DNA of 64,000 nt from Rhizaria sp. SCN 62-66 (taxonomy: Eukaryota; Rhizaria, unplaced), in NCBI GenBank assembly GCA_001724265.1, contig MEDY01000135.1, positions 1 through 64,000 on the forward strand. Reading direction: 5' to 3'. Under the pieces are notes generated by a model. It saw only the letters and a list, made by a program, of their open reading frames with translations, searched no databases and was not told where the DNA came from. This document shows positions 44,847 through 54,538 of the stretch, piece after piece. Numbering within the stretch: the stretch's first letter is position 1; the number at the start of each line of letters is the position of its first letter. A program made the position numbers and the translations under genes.

Positions 44847-47800
44847 ATGCCTCTTGCCACCGCCCCGGCGCCAACGTCAGCTGCTGATGCAGCGGCCGCC
44901 GCCAGTGTCGGCTCGAGCGCCAACCCAAAGCGTCCCATGTCGGCCATCGCCGCAGCTGCCGCTGCTGCTGCCAACGCGGCCGTGGCCCCGTTGTCCAAGA
45001 CGGCGTTGGCGAGCAGCTACAGCAGCCCGCCGCAGCCTGCGTGGCTGACGTCCTTCTACCAGCGGCGGCGCAAGCTGCTCTTCTGGGCGCTGCTGCACAT
45101 GGTTGACGTCGTCTCGGACGTACTTCTCGTGCTTTCCTTCCTCTGGCACGGCGAGCTTCCCAGTTTTACCGCTGCGTTGCTGATCCTGGTTATCTCGCGC
45201 CTCGCCACGACGTCCTACCTCGTCGGCCGCGCCGCCGCCGACTGGGTGGCGTCCCCTCGGCGCACGCTGCTCGTGCTCTTCGACCTCTACCCGCTCGCCG
45301 AGGCCGCGCGGCTGCTGCGCCGGCCCGCGTCGGCCGCCGACGCCATGGACGCGCTGTCCCCCGCGTTCGCGCACCCGTCGGTGTTCTTCCTGGAGGCCGT
45401 GCTCGAGTCGCTGCCGCAGACGCTGATGCAGGCAACACTCTCCGTCGCCGCACTCCTCTCCTCGACCGCCACAATCGCACCCACCGCGGCCGCAGCAACA
45501 GCAGCAGCAGCGACAGCGACAGCGGTGCCTGGTGCTAGCAGCGGCGGCGGCGGCGGCCTGTGGGCCCTGGTGGCCGTGGTGCCGATGCCGCCGCCCGCCG
45601 TGGGCCTCGCGGCGTCCCTCTTCTTCTCGCTCGTCATGATCTCGCTCACGCTGACCGACCTGGAGCTCGGCGACGCGCGCCACCGCACCGTGCTTGATGC
45701 GCGCCGCCTGCGCCAGGGCCTGGCCGACGCGCGCGCGCTCGCTCTCATGGCGTTCCGTGCCGTCGAGGCCTTCGCGCGCTCGCTCACGCTCGGCCTGGGC
45801 TTTGCGCTCCTCGCCGCGCTCGCGCCCAGTGGGGACCGCAGCCGGCCTTTCCTCGCCTTCACGGGGCTGCCCGCGGCCGCCGCCGCGGTCGTCGCTGCCG
45901 TGCCGGGGCTGCCGCAGGCGCTGGGCTTCTTCGGCGTGACCGTGAGCGCGAGCTCCTCCGGGGCCGCAGTCGCGTTTTCGCTTACGTTCGTGGTCGCGGT
46001 GGCCGCGATTGTCATCGTCGCGGTGAACGTGTTTGTGCTTAACAAGTGGCTCCGCACCCCGCAGGCGCGCGCTCTTGTTGCCAGCTCCAACAACAACAAT
46101 AACAACAAATCCGCTCACAAGAGCTCAAATGCTGACACTGACAACAACAGTAACTCAAGTTCTCAGTCAAGTTCACGGCCGAAGACGCGCTCTCGCTCGA
46201 GCGCCAACGCCGACGCCGACGCCACCAAGCACAACTCTCTGAGCTCCGGCGACTCTGGCAACGGCGCTGGCGACGGCGCTGGCGACGGCGGCGGCGGCGA
46301 CGGCGGCCGCGTGACCGGCGGGCTGCGGCCGTGGATGCACTGCGTGTACCTGCTGCTGTACTGGGAGAAGCGGCTCGTGCGCGTGGCCGCCGACGGGCGC
46401 ATCGCCATCGCTTCGGTCATCTCGGCGCGCCGCTACTACGCGTTCCGGGCGGGTGAGACGGCGCTGCTGCTCGTCGCGGCCTGGCACCTCATCCCGCTCG
46501 CCGCCGCCGCCACCGCCGCTGCCGCCGCCGCTGCTGCCGCTGCCCATGCGGGCGCGAGTGCGCCTGTGAGCGGCGCGGTGGGTGAGATCGTGGTCGACGT
46601 GAGTCCGTTGTCGCTCGTGCACTGGCTGCTGCACCTGCTCGACTGCGCGACCTCGCCGCTGACTCTCCTCGCCGCGCTGCTCGCCGCTGCACGGACCGCC
46701 GTTGCCTGGCCCGCCACTGCAATCTCGGCCGCCCTCTCGACCGCGACCGCCCCCGCCCCTGTGAGAGCGACTGTGGCTGCAACCGTGAGCCACAGCGTGA
46801 GCGTGAGCATGAGCACGCTCTGGCTCGTCGCGCTCGCCGCGTCGGCCGCCACGCTGTTGCCCGTCGCCTGGCTCATCGGGCCCTTCCAGTGGTTCACGCC
46901 GCCCGCGCTCGCCGCTATCAACAGCAGCAGCAACGGCGCGAACGCAAACGAAGTTAAGCCGCGACTTAGCTTCAGCGCCGCGATGCGCCAGTTCCAGGAC
47001 TCGACGATGACGACTCCGCAGCGACACTTGCTGCATGTTGTGGCGCCCGACGCGGTTCGTGAGGCGCGCGAGCGGGACAGCCGCCGCCGGAAGCCTGCTA
47101 ACAGCAATGCCAGCAGCGCAAACACCATCACTAGTGACAGTATGACAGCCCAACCTACTGTTGCGAGTCCTGCGAGCGCTGCAGCTGTGAGCGCAAGTGG
47201 TTTTGCGAACAGCAGCAGCAGCAGCAGCAGCAGTGGCGGCGTTGCTGTGACCCCCGCGGCGCGGGGACGGCGCGCCACGCTTGCGCCCAACACCGTCGCC
47301 GGCGCCGGCATCGCGTCCCGCACCAACGCCGCCAGCACGGCCAACACTCCCGGCGTCGGCGTTGGCGTCGCGAGCGCAGCGGCGCCGGGGACGGGCGGAG
47401 TCATGCGCTTCAGCGCCCGCACTACCGGCGGGGCAGCCGTGGTTGCTGCAGGCAGCAGCAAGAAAGCTGCTCTTGCTCAATCACAACAGCAGCAGCAGTT
47501 TGACGGCAGTAACAGCGCCGTCAAAGCTCTGCGCCCGCGCGGGTCCGCCGCGCCGCTCCCGTCGCCCTTGGCGCCGGCGCCTTCGCCCTTTGCGCCCGCC
47601 GCCCGGACCCCGTTCACGCTGAGCGCGCTGTCGCCCTTCGCGCCGCCGCAGCGCGCCCTGAGCTCGGCGTTCGCGCTCGCTGCTCATCACACCGGCAATG
47701 ACAGCGCGCATGGCAACGACAGCGGGCTCGAGGAGGGCGGCGAGTGGACCGACGACGACACCAGTGAAGTGGGCTACGGCAACCGCAATAACAATGTCAA

Positions 47801-48611
47801 CAACGCCGGCAGTAGTAGCAAGAACGTGAACGGCGCGAGTCGCGGCGGCGCCTACAAGGGCGGATACGACATTAGCGACGGCGACTACAACTACGACGAC
47901 GACGACGGCGACGCAAACGATGACGATGACGACGATGACGTTGCGCTCGGTGATTATGACGACGACTATGACGACGACGACGGCGACTACGGCGACGCGG
48001 CGTCGGAAACCAGCGAAGCCTCGCGCTATACCAATACAAGCAGCTACAGGGGCATCAGCGCCCGCGGCAGCAGAGGCGACGGGAGCAACATCGCCAGCGC
48101 CAGCGCCGTTGCGAGCAGCGTCCGCGCTGCCGCTGCCGGACCGGGCAGGCCTGTCCCTGCGCGCCGCCGCAGCAGCATTTCGCGCGCCGCCGTCCCCAGC
48201 GCCAGCGCGGCCGCCACTCCCTCTGGCGGCCGCCGCCGCAGCAGCATCACGCCCGCGAATGCCGCTGCCGCTGCTGCTGCGGCTGCTGTTGTCAGTGGCA
48301 CTGGACGCAGAGGCAGGCGCGCCAGCGACGCCCGCGCGCGCTCGCCCGCCCGCTCCGCCGCGAACTTGACCGCGAACAACGCCGGCAGCCGCAGCGGCAG
48401 CCGCAGCCGCAGCTTTGCAGGCGGCGCATCTAGTCGTGGCACGACCCCTGTCCGCGGCCCCCGCGCCACGACGCCCGTGGGCACGGCGCCCGCGGCGGGC
48501 GCGGCGCAGCGGTCAGTGACGCCGGTGCGCCGGAGCCGGCGCAGCTCGATCAAGGGGCCCTGGGTGGGGCCCGACATCGCGTCGCCGCGCGGCGCCAAGG
48601 TCAAGTGGTGA
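44847..48611 (+). CDS. XK-related-like multi-pass membrane protein with acidic and basic tail
   Basis: Single coding exon, 1254 residues, TGA stop. After an Ala-rich N-terminus the membrane region begins (~78) with LLHMVDVVSDVLLVLSFLW. Later come FFLEAVLESLPQTLMQATLS (~190) and LAASLFFSLVMISLTLTDLE. The DV.SD...... and E..PQ..LQ patterns are those of the XK/XKR family, which includes caspase-activated phospholipid scramblases and their adaptors. Several further hydrophobic segments run to ~690. The last ~550 residues are a low-complexity cytosolic tail: Ser/Asn/Ala, then an Asp-rich tract near 1020-1060, then a basic end with three RRRSSI/RRSSI sites that look like basophilic kinase targets. 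Total length is about three times a normal XKR. Confidence 0.65.
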   Translation: MPLATAPAPTSAADAAAAASVGSSANPKRPMSAIAAAAAAAANAAVAPLSKTALASSYSSPPQPAWLTSFYQRRRKLLFWALLHMVDVVSDVLLVLSFLWHGELPSFTAALLILVISRLATTSYLVGRAAADWVASPRRTLLVLFDLYPLAEAARLLRRPASAADAMDALSPAFAHPSVFFLEAVLESLPQTLMQATLSVAALLSSTATIAPTAAAATAAAATATAVPGASSGGGGGLWALVAVVPMPPPAVGLAASLFFSLVMISLTLTDLELGDARHRTVLDARRLRQGLADARALALMAFRAVEAFARSLTLGLGFALLAALAPSGDRSRPFLAFTGLPAAAAAVVAAVPGLPQALGFFGVTVSASSSGAAVAFSLTFVVAVAAIVIVAVNVFVLNKWLRTPQARALVASSNNNNNNKSAHKSSNADTDNNSNSSSQSSSRPKTRSRSSANADADATKHNSLSSGDSGNGAGDGAGDGGGGDGGRVTGGLRPWMHCVYLLLYWEKRLVRVAADGRIAIASVISARRYYAFRAGETALLLVAAWHLIPLAAAATAAAAAAAAAAHAGASAPVSGAVGEIVVDVSPLSLVHWLLHLLDCATSPLTLLAALLAAARTAVAWPATAISAALSTATAPAPVRATVAATVSHSVSVSMSTLWLVALAASAATLLPVAWLIGPFQWFTPPALAAINSSSNGANANEVKPRLSFSAAMRQFQDSTMTTPQRHLLHVVAPDAVREARERDSRRRKPANSNASSANTITSDSMTAQPTVASPASAAAVSASGFANSSSSSSSSGGVAVTPAARGRRATLAPNTVAGAGIASRTNAASTANTPGVGVGVASAAAPGTGGVMRFSARTTGGAAVVAAGSSKKAALAQSQQQQQFDGSNSAVKALRPRGSAAPLPSPLAPAPSPFAPAARTPFTLSALSPFAPPQRALSSAFALAAHHTGNDSAHGNDSGLEEGGEWTDDDTSEVGYGNRNNNVNNAGSSSKNVNGASRGGAYKGGYDISDGDYNYDDDDGDANDDDDDDDVALGDYDDDYDDDDGDYGDAASETSEASRYTNTSSYRGISARGSRGDGSNIASASAVASSVRAAAAGPGRPVPARRRSSISRAAVPSASAAATPSGGRRRSSITPANAAAAAAAAAVVSGTGRRGRRASDARARSPARSAANLTANNAGSRSGSRSRSFAGGASSRGTTPVRGPRATTPVGTAPAAGAAQRSVTPVRRSRRSSIKGPWVGPDIASPRGAKVKW

Positions 48612-49141
48612 GCGCTTCTTCGCGCTGTGTTGCTTGAAATTGTCCGCAAAATTTTTTTTATGAGTGTCATTTGATACTCTTCTTGTTTTTGTTTTGTTTT
48701 TCAATCTGTTCTTTAAAAAAATTTACATCGTGCCCCCGTACTTGCACTTTGATCAATCCGTATTCGTAATATTCATACGATGTGACACTAGTATATAGAA
48801 TCGTTGCTCGCTTAATGAGACAATGTACATATGCTACTCTGAATTCTCTTCCACTACATTAGCTTTTTTTCTATCGCACCACTCTTCGCTTTGCACTGTC
48901 ATCAGTCAATACAGTTTGCTAAGTTAACTCCCTACGTCTTGTGAATAGAATATTATTGTTTATTATTATGTATCAAACCAGCGGCAAGCCATGCGCAACC
49001 GCCTTATATTTCATCAAATATTATTTTTACTACATACTCGTCCCACAGTAAACACCCACACACAAGCACCACACGTCAACATCACTCGTTGACTGTGACC
49101 TGACCACTCAGCACCTGACTGACTGGTTGAGTGAGTGCTGC
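48612..49141. other. Intergenic gap between convergent genes
   Basis: 530 nt, AT-rich, including T and A runs just after the XK-related stop. No gene seen. Confidence 0.6.
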
Positions 49142-50639
49142 TTACGCGGAGGGCTGGCCACTGCCGGCGGCGGCGGCCTCGCGCGCCTTCTGGTAGGCCG
49201 CCATCTGCGCGTTGAGGTCGCTCTCAGTCACCTTGGGCTTGGGGGCGGGGGCGGCCTTCTTGGCGGGCGCGGCAGCCTTCTTGACGGGGGCCTTGGCGGG
49301 GGACTTGGCGAGGGCGGCGGCGGGCTTCTTGGAGAGAACCTTCTTGGCCGGGGACGCAGAGGCCGAGGCGGGCACCGCGCGGGACGGCGAGGCGGCGCGC
49401 GCGGGGGACGACGGGCTGCGGGCGGCGACCTTGGCCTGGAGGTGGGCAGGCACCTGTTATATCAAACAATATGGAACAATGTCACGAAAGCAAGAGAGAA
49501 CAGAAAAGAGCAAAAGATGTTAGAATATAAAGTAAAAGTCGCAATATGTTTATGAAACTGCATATACACACATATTTACGTATTTACGATTAAAATGTAA
49601 AATTAATCGTCACATACCTTGTTCTTGGGGGCGGGCGAGGAGCGCTGGAGGGGCGCGGCGGCGCGGCGCGGCGCGGGGGCGGGAGAGCGCGAGCGGTCGC
49701 GGTGCGAGTCCAACGCAACCTCAAAGCCGACGTTGCGGTTGTTGTTGTTGTTGTGGCGGGGCGCGTTGAAAGGCGCGTAGCCCATGGCCTGCGTGTCGTA
49801 GCCGCGCACAGCGCCGGTCGCGTGGTGGGGTTGCTGCGACTGGGGCTTCACGGGGCGCGGGTCGGGCTTGGCGGCCGCGGGCGCCGGAGCGGGCGTGCGC
49901 TTGACGACGACGGGCGGCGCAGTGCCGAGCGTGCACTGGAGGTGGACGGACATGATGCGGCCGTCGACAGAGGCACCGTCGTACTCCTCGAGGGCGCGGC
50001 GCGCCTCCTCAGGGGTCGCGAACGTGATCAGCGATGAGCCGAGGGAGCGGCCAGCCTGGTCGTAGTAGACCGTGACGGAGGTGACGAGGCCGCAGTCGCG
50101 GAAGACGTCGTTGCGGAGCTCGTCCTCGCCGATGGCGGGGTCGAGGTTGGAGACGCGGATGGTGCGGTCGGCCTTGAGGGGGCGCTCGGGGGCCGCGGCC
50201 GCGGCGGGGGCGGAGGCGGGCTTGGGGGGGAAGCCGGACACTGATGACGGAATATCAAGGGCAGATGGTGGTGTAAAACGCAAGAAACACGATGCAAGAA
50301 AGAGTGGGGTAAGTGGTGATGCGGGGAAGCACAGGACGAAAGAAAGCCAATAGTGAAGTGGCCAAGCGAGACCAATGAGTGTTTTGTTAACGCCTGCAAG
50401 ATCTGATGACAGAATAGTCATAGTACCACATTGGCACAAATTTAGAAGCAGATCTGTACAGAGATGTGCGTTGTGCAGAACAAAAGGAGCTGATGGTCAC
50501 GGCAAGCGTGAAAATAGAGAAGGCGGGAGCTGTTGTAACCCGAGATTCGGGCCGAAGTTTCGCAAGGCTCGGCGAACACGATCCGAGACGAAAAAAGGCA
50601 AACCTTTAAATAGGTTGTGATATGAGACAGTGACGTACT
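49142..50639 (-). CDS. ALYREF/Yra1-type mRNA export adaptor; start codon apparently split by an intron
   Basis: Coding exons 50240-49618 and 49453-49142 join in phase 0; about 311 residues, TAA stop. The RRM (~25-105) has RNP2 TIRVSNLDP and RNP1-like RSLGSSLITFATPEEA plus VDGRIMSVHL. This is the REF/ALY RRM, which loads the NXF1 export receptor on mRNA as part of TREX. The flanks are RGG/Arg-Ser and Ala/Lys/Pro-rich. The C-terminus SDLNAQMAAYQKAREA is the UAP56-binding motif (LDAELDAYMKAR in ALYREF). The first coding exon opens with TG-TCC-GGC straight after a CAG acceptor. A GTACG donor at 50638, preceded by A (50639), would supply the A and create ATG (MSGFPPKPAS). No other upstream ATG with a fitting donor was found. 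Confidence 0.87.
49454..49617 (-). other. Intron (164 nt) between ALYREF coding exons
   Basis: Donor GTATG, acceptor AACAG, phase 0. Confidence 0.9.
50241..50638 (-). other. Intron (398 nt) interrupting the ALYREF start codon (A|TG)
   Basis: Donor GTACGT after ...GCAAA, acceptor CATCAG before TGTCCGGC. The longest intron in the window; inferred, without transcript support. Confidence 0.55.
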
Positions 50640-51052
50640 TTGCACAGGGAACTAAAGATAACTAGACGACCTAGTTATGTCTGTCAACCCTCTCCAACAT
50701 CACCCTTCGTGATCAGTCAGTGTTGCCAGTCCAGCGAGCCAGACCAGCCGACCGGCCCCGGCTTGATTTCCTCTTGGTCAGTCGGACTGTGACAGACGAC
50801 GAGGCAGGCGCCCATGAGGAAACTAAAAAGTGTCGTGTTCGCGAGAGACTCTCCGTCAAATAGCTTCTGTCGCAGTGTACAGGTACTGCCTTGCTTTGAT
50901 ATCTTTGTCATTTTGATTATATCTTACCAGTCGCTCGTCTCACCCCTCAACGGACTTTCTGCAGCGTTAGCTCTTCGGTGACGAACGACACACACGTATA
51001 GTCCCTTCCGACCTCGCTCAGAGACACCTGTCTGTCTCTCTGTGTGGGGGAC
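50640..51052. other. Gap between divergent ALYREF and seven-TM genes
   Basis: About 413 nt; includes the ALYREF transcript start (not located) and the presumed promoter of the next gene. No motif recognised. Confidence 0.45.
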
Positions 51053-52948
51053 ATGTCGCGCTTCCAGCTCCTATGCCAGACGGGTACGTCCTTGAATCTC
51101 CTCTTGTCTCTCAAGTTTTGAACCGTATCTCTCAATCGCTCTCTGCCCCAAGTGATCTAATTCTATCATCAGTTTCTCTACACCACGCTTCGCTCACACG
51201 CTCTGTCTTTTTACTTTGGTTTTCTTGTACATCTTTCACAGGCTTTTTCATCCCGTCGGGCACCTGCGACTCGAACGCCGACCTCATGAGCGGCTACCGC
51301 ATCGCCAGCGTGGTCATATGGTCCATCGCCGTGCTGCTGCTTCTGCCTAACGTCATGTGCCGCCGCCGCCGCTCCCGCTCGCCCTGCGGCAACCTCGTCA
51401 TCCAGACCCTCTTTATTGCCGCCGTTTTGCGTCTCTGTAGCTTTGCGCTGGCCCTCGCTGAGGCGCTCCCGCGCGACGCCGCGTTGTTCCTCTTCGGCTC
51501 CGGCTCGTGCCTGCTCGCGGCATGCTTCACCACGCTGTCCTTCCGCTGGATCAAACTGGGCATCCAGATCCGCTCCCAGCGCCTCGACCACCCGCGCGTG
51601 GCGCTCGTGCGCGTGCTCTACATTATCCTCGCCGTCCTGCTGCTGAGCCTCTACCTCGCCTCGCTCGCGCCATCAGCGCCTGACGCGCTCGCGCTAGCCG
51701 GCCAGGCCAGCATAGGACTGCTCTTCCTCGTCGCCGCGCTCGCCACGGCCGCGCAGCTCCAGACGCTCTACGGCATGCTGCGCGCGCTCCACGTCGTCAC
51801 CGTCGCGGTCGGGGAGACGTACCCGTCCCCTCGCTCCTCGTCCGCAGCCGCTGCCGCTGCTGCGGGTGGCGGCTCCGGCGGCGTCAACAGCCCCACACAC
51901 AGCCAGCGCAAGGAGCCTCTGCTCAGCGGCGGTGGCGGCGGCGGCAGCAGCGACAGCGCGGGCGGGCAGCGGTACAACTCGACCGGGCACCGCCACGGCG
52001 ACAGCGACGGCATGGCTCTGAGCCACGGCCACGACGGTGGCCACGCGGCCGGCGACAGCGATAGCGCGCGCCGTCTGCGCGCCGTGGGCGTGACGGGCCT
52101 CATGGTCGCGCTGCTGACCGCGCTGTACCTCCTGTGCACGGGCCTCGCGCTGGCCCTGCGCGCGAGTATGGTGCTCACGCCGCTCTTCTTCTTTGTACTC
52201 CGCACCGCCGAGCTCTTGTTCGCGGTGCTCATCTTGCTCACGGCGCACCCGGAGGCGCTGCTGCTGGGCGACGCCGACGCCGACGCCGACGCCGCGGCCG
52301 CCGAGGCCGGGCTCACCGGCAGCGCCTCGGCCTCGGGCTTCACACTGGGCGGCAGCGGCGGCGGCGGCGGCGGGCTCGGCGGTCTGGCGGCGGCCTCGTC
52401 GGTTGGCACGGACCCCAACTCGTTCTCGACCTACAACAACTACAGCTACGGCGCCGGGCTGGTGATGGACGACGACCGCTACGCGGCCGGGTACGACGTG
52501 TATGCGGCGCACGGCGTTGATGTCGCGGGCACGCCGCTCGCCGGGTCCGTGCGCCTGCAGGCCGGCTCGCTGGGCGCCGCCGCGGCGCGGCTGGGGTATT
52601 CGCCCGCGGTGTACAACAGCGGCGCCGGCAGCGGCAGCGGCGGGCTCAGCGGCAACAGCGCGGGCGGCATCGGCAGTCTCGGCGCCGGCAGCGCCGCGGG
52701 GGGCGTCATGGTCATCGGCAGCGCAGGCTCGGCGCACGGTCACCGCATCCACGGCCACGGCCACAGCAGCCACGGGCAGGGCGAGACTGTGGGCTTCTCA
52801 CGCTTCAGCCCGCTGTCCCCCGCGGCCGCTGCGGGGGCGCTGGGCGGCGTCGGCTCGGCCTCGGCCTCGGTCTCGATGGGGCCCTCGATGGCGGCCACCG
52901 CGGCCGCGCACGCCACTGCCAGTCACACCGCCGCCGCGGCCAACAACA

Positions 52949-53011
<63 letters not shown>

Positions 53012-53214
53012 TGGAGCCCGGGAGCGTAGCTGGGTCGAGCGACGGCAGCGGCGGCGTCACCATCGGGTCTCGGTACTCGGTGGCGTCGACACCGATGTCA
53101 TACGCGTCCTACGGGCAGTTCAGCCCTTACGCGCCGCAGGGCCACCGCAGCAGCAACTTCGTGCTGCACGCGCAAAGCCCGCCCGGCAAGAGCATCGGGT
53201 CGCCGCCCAACTAA
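51053..53214 (+). CDS. Seven-transmembrane protein of unknown family, with poly-Gly tail
   Basis: Exon 1 is 51053-51083 (MSRFQLLCQT plus one base); exon 2 is 51242-53214, phase 1; 667 residues, TAA stop. I count seven hydrophobic segments. The first five are compact (IASVVIWSIAVLLLLPNVM; NLVIQTLFIAAVLRLCSFAL; LFGSGSCLLAACFTTLSF; VLYIILAVLLLSLYLASL; IGLLFLVAALATAAQL). After a ~110-residue Gly/Ser/His loop come the last two (VTGLMVALLTALYLLCTGLAL; LTPLFFFVLRTAELLFAVLI). A short Cys-containing N-terminus and 7TM topology suggest a receptor-like or TOM1/THH1-like protein, but no signature decides it. The ~270-residue tail is Gly/Ala/Ser-rich with a His patch (HGHRIHGHGH) and 20 consecutive glycines. 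Confidence 0.75.
51084..51241 (+). other. Intron (158 nt) of seven-TM gene
   Basis: Donor GTACG, acceptor TTCACAG after a T-rich run, phase 1. Confidence 0.88.
52951..53010 (+). repeat. GGC trinucleotide repeat coding for 20 Gly
   Basis: An uninterrupted GGC array ending in one GGT, inside the C-terminal tail of the seven-TM gene; likely length-polymorphic. Confidence 0.95.
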
Positions 53215-54538
53215 GAAACCGGGGGACTGAGGTGAGGGGAGGGAACAGCAAGATGTGACCGCTTCAGTTAGAAAGGTTGGGTCAGTGTCTGGAGTGTCGC
53301 TTATTTCAATATAAGCACAACGAGGCAAGGCACTTGGTCTGATCATGAATGATTTTTATACGTACTACATGGAATGGACTTGGACTTGTGCGATTAATCA
53401 TGAATGACCAGAGGGAAGATGATAACATATAAACGCTACAATAGGGACATGTATAATGATTTAAATAAATACAATAAGCACTAATTTCTCGCCTTACTTC
53501 TCATCCACACTCGCAACACATGGTGAGTGTGTAATTTGAGGCCGTATAGCGCGGTGATAGGAATAAAAGAAGAAAAAAAAAGAAGTGTGCAAAGTTGGAA
53601 GTGAACTTGGTTCCTTCAGAAGTTTATGCTCGTATTCGTGCAAAAGTTAACGCACCAAATAGCAAAAAAAAATGAGGATTATGCCTATAAATCAAAATTT
53701 AAAATATTTAATGTAAATAAATATATTTGACGGAACAGAGTTCACCCCCAATGGGTGGCTACTACGACTGGTGAGCAAAGACGGGGAAACACCTTTTGCA
53801 CGAACGACAAAGACTGGTTAATTTACGGCACTGGAAATTTCGCCGGCTTCATCCAGCCGTGGTGATAAAGAGGTTGTGAATACGGCGATTGACAGAGTTG
53901 GTAATATTAATTTTCTATTTCGATTGCTTCCGCCATTTTCTAGTAGTCAGGACAGAGCTTGTTTGGGAGCTTAATAGGATGGCTCGTTTGACAAGCAGAA
54001 CGAAGTTTTTCTTGCCCTTTTAAAAGGGTTTTGTGCTTATCAATGCTTATTTTGGGGTATTAGGAGTGAAGACATCAGTTGGAAAGTTGCACGCGCCACG
54101 TTTTCTTGCGTATATCTTTTTTGGCCATTAGCTACGATCTCTTTTAGTTCTCACCTTACGTTCAACTTCTATGCTCTTTGCGACGTCGCTTCGCACTTTT
54201 TAATTCCCGTCCCCGTAGGAGCGACGCAGTTTCCCCCGGCGTCCTGCTCATTTCTATTCTTCTCATTTCTTTCACGAGGCCTAGGTTTTATTCCTACGGC
54301 TGCGCTCTGTACTCCAGTATTTGACCGATCCCGCTGTTGTGCCGATATTCGATCGCTCCATTGTAGGATCTCATTCGGAGTCTTTGCTTCCTCCTCCGGC
54401 CTTGAGCCGTCCTCACAACTGTTCACACTTATACCAATCTTGACAGCGACGTAAAACACTCGTGAGACTTTTCCTGGCACAAGAACTGAAGGAGTGGACA
54501 CGTCAAGACACCAAGCACGTGGAGTTATTGTTACGACA
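53215..54538. other. Longest intergenic region (1.3 kb)
   Basis: AT-rich, with A-runs near 53570 and 53660. No open frame with local coding bias, no tRNA-like T-loop and no repeat found. It holds the 3' flank of the seven-TM gene and presumably the promoter of the giant surface-protein gene. Confidence 0.5.
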
